Assembly: GCA_050084985.1 (NCBI GenBank)
Contig: JBITNC010000001.1
Location: 8,122,001 to 8,186,000, forward strand
Source of the DNA: Nageia nagi
Taxonomy: Eukaryota; Pinophyta
DNA: 64,000 nt
Reading direction: 5' to 3'
Shown: positions 60,093 through 64,000 of the stretch, one piece after another
Position numbering within the stretch: position 1 is the first letter of the stretch
Layout: each line of letters starts with the position of its first letter
The notes under the pieces: generated by a model
What the model was told of the DNA's origin: nothing
Databases searched by the model: none
Seen by the model: only the letters and a program-made list of their open reading frames with translations
Made by a program: the position numbers and the translations under genes

Positions 60093-61009
60093 AATGGCAC
60101 CTAAAAAGAGAAAAAGCTTCCATCTAATTTCTGAATAAAGAGGCATTCAATAATGATCTTGGTACAAAAAACCTAGATACTTGGGATATAGGGCTATAAC
60201 AGACTTATCCCAACATACTTCTCCTAGAAATAGAAATTTCCTTCATATACCTATCGATATACAAGAAACCCTAGCCTTAAAACTCTCTCTAAAAAGATAT
60301 TAGGGGTGGGAGATAAGAGTTCAAGAGGATAACTTAGAAATATACATAGACAAAGACATGTATTACCTAAGTCATGCACATGAATTCACCCAAGTTTCCA
60401 TAATAAACTTGTTATGTTGATACTAGCCCACATTAGCCCCTAGGATAACAATTGATTACTTCTTTAACAATTGGATCAGAAATAGAATAATTAATACCTT
60501 TTTAGATGAATATTTTCTATTCACATGGGTAGATCAAATGGAAAGAGACTTGTGTCATAATACAATGGTATATAACTTTTATAATGTGTTTTTTCATACT
60601 CCTCAACAATCAATTGGTTCATGCAACAAATTGCTCAATAGTTTTCTCGAATTAGGTCAAGATTCCCCAATCCTACTTTATGAAATAGTCAAATAAGAAC
60701 TTTAATTCCAAAAAGATTGAAAGATAATGAAAAAATGTAATTACAATGTGATCTCACAAATCAAGATTTTGTTGATAGATACCTAGAAGATTGCTACATG
60801 CAAACATTGCAAGTGTCCTTACATTGAGATAGCCTATTTCTTCTCTTACCAAAATAATTTCAAGAAATTATAAGCGTGAATTACTATAAATAGCAAGGAA
60901 CTAATGTATGGAATTTAAAAATCAATAACCTTAAGGAAACCATTGAATTAGAAGCAAAGGATATGTCAATGGAAGCCAAACCCTTAACAAATTGGATCCT
61001 ATTGATCGG
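60093..61009 (+). pseudogene. Element D extra ORF downstream of integrase
   Basis: ATG at 60093 opens MAPKKRKSFHLISE; PKKRK looks like a basic nuclear-localisation signal. After a stop the sequence remains protein-like: YRAITDLSQHTSPRNRNFLH, IPIDIQETLALKLSLKRY, NWIRNRIINTFLDEYFLFTW, VDQMERDLCHNTMVYNFYNV, SFLELGQDSPILLYEIVK. I do not recognise a family and see no transmembrane segment that would suggest an envelope. Extra ORFs after integrase are known in Tat and Athila lineages. The F copy at 61010 truncates it. Confidence 0.55.
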
Positions 61010-62115
61010 TATAATGTAACTTCAAAGGGTTTGGTTTGGTTTGGTCAAGTTCTCCATTGCTCATAATGGTAGGTTCCTTGAAAGAGCAAAAGGTGGTGGG
61101 AATGCACTCATGTTGGTTTTCTTCTCAATCTTTGGGTTATAAGCCAATTCCTATCTATTGTAAAGGTTTAAATTAACATGAAAGAGATAGAAAGGAGAGT
61201 TACTGGAAAGAGATAAATACATTAAACTAAAACTTAAAAATAATAAGTACATAAGCTAGGCATTGTAGCATAGGCAACAATCCATAACCAAGATTAAGAA
61301 TAGCAAACTATCTTACCCTAAGGGTTTCACAACAATAATACACAACCACAACTTAAGACAACATTCCATACATAATATTCGTAGAAGCAATAAACAACCA
61401 CTTGTTTCAAAAGGGAAAAACATTATCTATTTACATAATCATGTATGAAAGCACCTTACATACCTGGGCAAATTTGCTAGAATGTTTGACCTTATTGATT
61501 TCTAAAAATCTACCATTTATACATTTACATGCCTTGCTGGGTTATTTTCTATCATCAATACACATAATTACTCTTCTTAGTTGAAGCTAGTGAAGAAAAC
61601 TATTTACAATAAATATTACAAGTGTATTAATTACATAGTGAATAAGTATTGATAACATGATTATTTGGGAATTTATAATTTTTGAATAGTTATATCCATT
61701 AATCCGTAATCTTCTTGACATGTCATTGATTGCTCTCTTTTTTTGGTCTTGTAGTTGATTGAATATGGTACTGTAGTAGATTGAAGAAGTACTCATATGT
61801 AATTTGATAGTTATGATTTGGCACTATGCTTTATCGATAGTCATCTACTTCTCTACAACCATTTGATGATCCATACTATAGTTATGATGGAATATATTAA
61901 TAGGGATGATAAATAATATATCAAGTTAGTTCGAGAAGAAACTACCACTGTTATATAGAATTGAGTTTAATTTAACACATTAAAAGGGCTCTAGGGGTCT
62001 AACACTTAAGATCAAGTGGACCCGAGTGTTACTTCTTACCCATTACTCTCACTTTAGTTTGGTAGGTTCTATTTCTTTTCTCTAGGTTGTATTGATGATC
62101 TGGCTCTCCTTAGTA

Positions 62116-62395
62116 CCTACTAATTTTGGCCAAATATTTTAACATCATCATTCAAAATCAACAAGCTTTATTTGGTATCTTCATGAATCTTCACCTACCA
62201 TTACTTATTTTGGGACCTACTAATTTTAGCAAAAAATGATGATGTCATTATTGAAAATCAATGGGCTCTATTTAGTATCTTCATGAATCATCACCTACCA
62301 TTACCTATTCTAGGACGTGTTGATTTTAGCCAAAAATGATGATGTCACTATTGAAAATTGGTGGGTTCTATTAACTTTTGGGCATCTCCTACTGA
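62116..62395 (-). repeat. 100-bp tandem units in the F-family U3
   Basis: Matching segments start at 62116, 62216 and 62316 (spacing exactly 100). The second and third carry GATGATGTCA, the complement of the TGACATCA core seen in F at 29185 and 29305; the first has AACATCATCA. Confidence 0.82.
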
Positions 62396-62421
62396 TTATT
62401 TAGATATAAATTGGGCCTACT

Positions 62422-62575
62422 TTTACAATAACTCCCAACAACTATATTTACAATAACTTTTAGAAACTATATTTAGAACAACTACAAGACACTGTATTTA
62501 CAATAACTCTCATACATTGTATTTACAAGAACTCCTGAACACTATATTTACAACAACTCCTAGACACTGTATTTA
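62422..62575 (-). repeat. 25-bp tandem array, about 6 copies
   Basis: TTTACAATAACTCC-like units start at 62422, 62447, 62472, 62497, 62522, 62547 and 62572, exactly 25 bases apart. The F LTRs hold only one recognisable unit (near 29030 and 35925). Confidence 0.88.
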
Positions 62576-62912
62576 GATTTATCACTTCTCATACAATACT
62601 ACCTAGATGTGATACATTTTTCCCCAAACATGAATCTTTTATATATACAGTTCCTAGCCCTTTTGATTGCTAACATGACTTAAGTTTTATCCCTATGAGT
62701 TATTACAACACCTACTAGATTGTGACTATAAATTTATAAGGAAAAACATCAAAGACCAAGACTTATATATACAATAGCTGAATGTTGACAACATCTGAAA
62801 TTCTTAAAACTTAAGACTAATAGAAGACTCAAAATATTTTTTTGAAAAGAATGAAAGAATAAAAGAATGTAGTGTGTTACTCCAAATTAAAGTGCAATTA
62901 TGAAAGAATACA

Positions 62913-64000
62913 ATATTATGGCCGCTCTAGGGGTCTCCACCTGTTGGAGAATAGGATCCACTATTTGATGCTTCTAGTTACCTATTCAGATGTAGATTTT
63001 ATAGGAGTCTTAACTGGTGGAATTAGCTCTACTAGGATGAAGGGGTGCATATTATTATTTAAATATTTAAGATCTTGATAGTTAACTTGTGACAAAATAG
63101 GAGATGCTTGAATCTTCATAGTCTTTACTCTGAAACCCATCAGAATATTTTCTAACCTCCCAACATGTAGGAACCTTGTAATTGCTTCTTGGGTGAGATC
63201 ATTTATTTATTGTAAGTCTAAGATTTACTTCTAAGAAAAATATTATTCAAGGAATTAAATGGTATTAGCTACCTTTCTAGAAACACTACCTTGTACATTT
63301 TGTTCCTTCCATATTTTGAAAGCTTTCATTTCAATCAAACAATTTGTTAATAAAGTCCAGTTCTATTGTGATTTGGTGTTTACTAATATCCATATCGAAC
63401 ACCAAATTTTGGAGTTCATATATATCCTAGATATTTCTCAAATATGATTGTTATAGCTTGGGAGTAATGGTAGCTATATCTTTCTCGGTCAAGACTCTTA
63501 ACCAAGTGTACATTTTTTAATAACTGACCTTGGTATATCTAGAGCCAACTGGTGGAGATTGGTTTGCATGTTGAATTATTTGATAGCTTATAGTGTCTGT
63601 TATTTTAACAAATGCAAGTGTGATAAATTCACCATCTTATCTCTAAATTTCTCCACTAATGATTTTCTAAAACCTTTTATGAGCAGTAATAGTTTTAAGT
63701 TATCATTAGATAATACTTTGTTAGCTGCTATAATAGTTTTTAATTCAGCCTCAACCTACTTAACCTTTTGGCCATCTATAATTGTAGCTTGAGATTTAAT
63801 ATCTTGTATGATTTGATTTGCATTATCTAGCTCAACCTTTATTTTTGTTAAGCCCTTCTCAAATTCTAACTTTTGCTTATCAAGCTTTGTAAGCATTTCT
63901 TTATTTTTATTCTGCAGCCCAACCATTATTTTGTCTTTAAGGGAGCAATCTTTTTTATATTAATCTATTTTATTATTCAATCTATCTATCTTAATCTCTA
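62913..64000 (-). pseudogene. Coiled-coil ORF of the second F copy (partial)
   Basis: The minus strand from 64000 downward reads a Lys/Glu/Asn-rich coiled-coil (near 63960-63780) colinear with F 34360-34640, then the C-terminal part near 63210-63100 with RFLHVGRLE as in F. Stops are present. The sequence past the window end should contain the unknown ORF, protease and gag. Confidence 0.7.

Larger units (their letters stand above)
42203..61009 (+). mobile_element. Ty3/gypsy Tat-like element 'D', 5' LTR to extra ORF, 3' end not in window
   Basis: A 5' LTR, primer-like site, long leader, gag starting MVNTRSQ, protease, a G-patch-like linker, reverse transcriptase, RNase H (Tat-type double RNase H region), integrase and an extra ORF, all plus strand and in order. 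It is interrupted by element C (48063-53801), copia fragment E (56516-58279) and a solo copia LTR (44139-44639), and cut at 61010 by the second F copy. Its 3' LTR should lie beyond that copy. All genes contain stops. Confidence 0.85.
61010..62912 (-). repeat. 3' LTR of the second F copy
   Basis: The ends match F: minus strand begins TGTATTCTTTCATAATTGC at 62912 and ends GATCAATA at 61010. It is about 1.9 kb, longer than the F 3' LTR because of repeat expansions at 62116-62395 and 62422-62575. It contains the promoter-bearing part missing from the F 5' LTR (matching region about 61190-61900). Confidence 0.82.
61010..64000 (-). mobile_element. Second copy of element F, minus strand, cut by the window end
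   Basis: The 3' LTR occupies 61010-62912 and internal sequence continues to the window end. Internal sequence at 62913-64000 matches the reverse complement of F at about 34360-35455. It lies inside element D's extra ORF. GATCC at 61005-61009 would be the left target duplication; its partner is outside the window. Confidence 0.85.

Noticed and set aside
1-64000. tRNA or rRNA genes, CRISPR arrays, bacterial operons
   Set aside because: None seen. tRNA-like matches are retrotransposon primer sites, and the repeats are LTRs or short tandem arrays.

Overview
The window looks like a gene-poor, AT-rich heterochromatic stretch of a large plant nuclear genome. I see no intact host gene. Almost everything I can assign is LTR retrotransposon (Ty3/gypsy and Ty1/copia), plus one LINE and one decayed pentatricopeptide-repeat (PPR) gene. 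The old, deeply nested elements and the plant-type chromoviruses, Tat-like element and PPR gene suggest a seed plant, possibly a gymnosperm. That placement is inference.

Layout. 1-3550: host-like sequence with a broken PPR gene whose 3' part has expanded into two tandem arrays. 3552-24513: a three-level nest. Chromovirus 'A' (+) has its gag split by a copia element (-, 4833-19180), whose leader holds gypsy element 'B' (+, 9994-15994, perfect 5-bp target duplication). 24514-28548: a minus-strand gag scrap, a 5'-truncated-looking piece of a second B copy, and the endonuclease half of a LINE. 28554-37039: element 'F', an LTR element with gag and protease but no reverse transcriptase that I can find, inserted into the LINE. 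37045-39430: the LINE reverse transcriptase half. 39690-41365: a degenerate minus-strand coding region of unknown identity ('H').

42203-61009 is a Tat-like gypsy element 'D'. It carries a solo copia LTR in its leader, chromovirus 'C' inside its protease domain, a truncated copia 'E' (-) inside its RNase H, and is cut at 61010 by a second F copy (-) that runs off the window. D's own 3' LTR is not in view.

No element is coding-competent. Lesions are dominated by stops where the family has Trp, Gln or Arg, and by single catalytic-residue losses, as expected from deamination of methylated cytosines in silenced DNA. The best-preserved reading frames are the C reverse transcriptase and integrase and the E gag. 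The least understood content is the F family (two copies, unknown second ORF plus a coiled-coil ORF), the H coding remnant, and the extra ORF after the D integrase. Percent identities and ages are by-eye impressions only.
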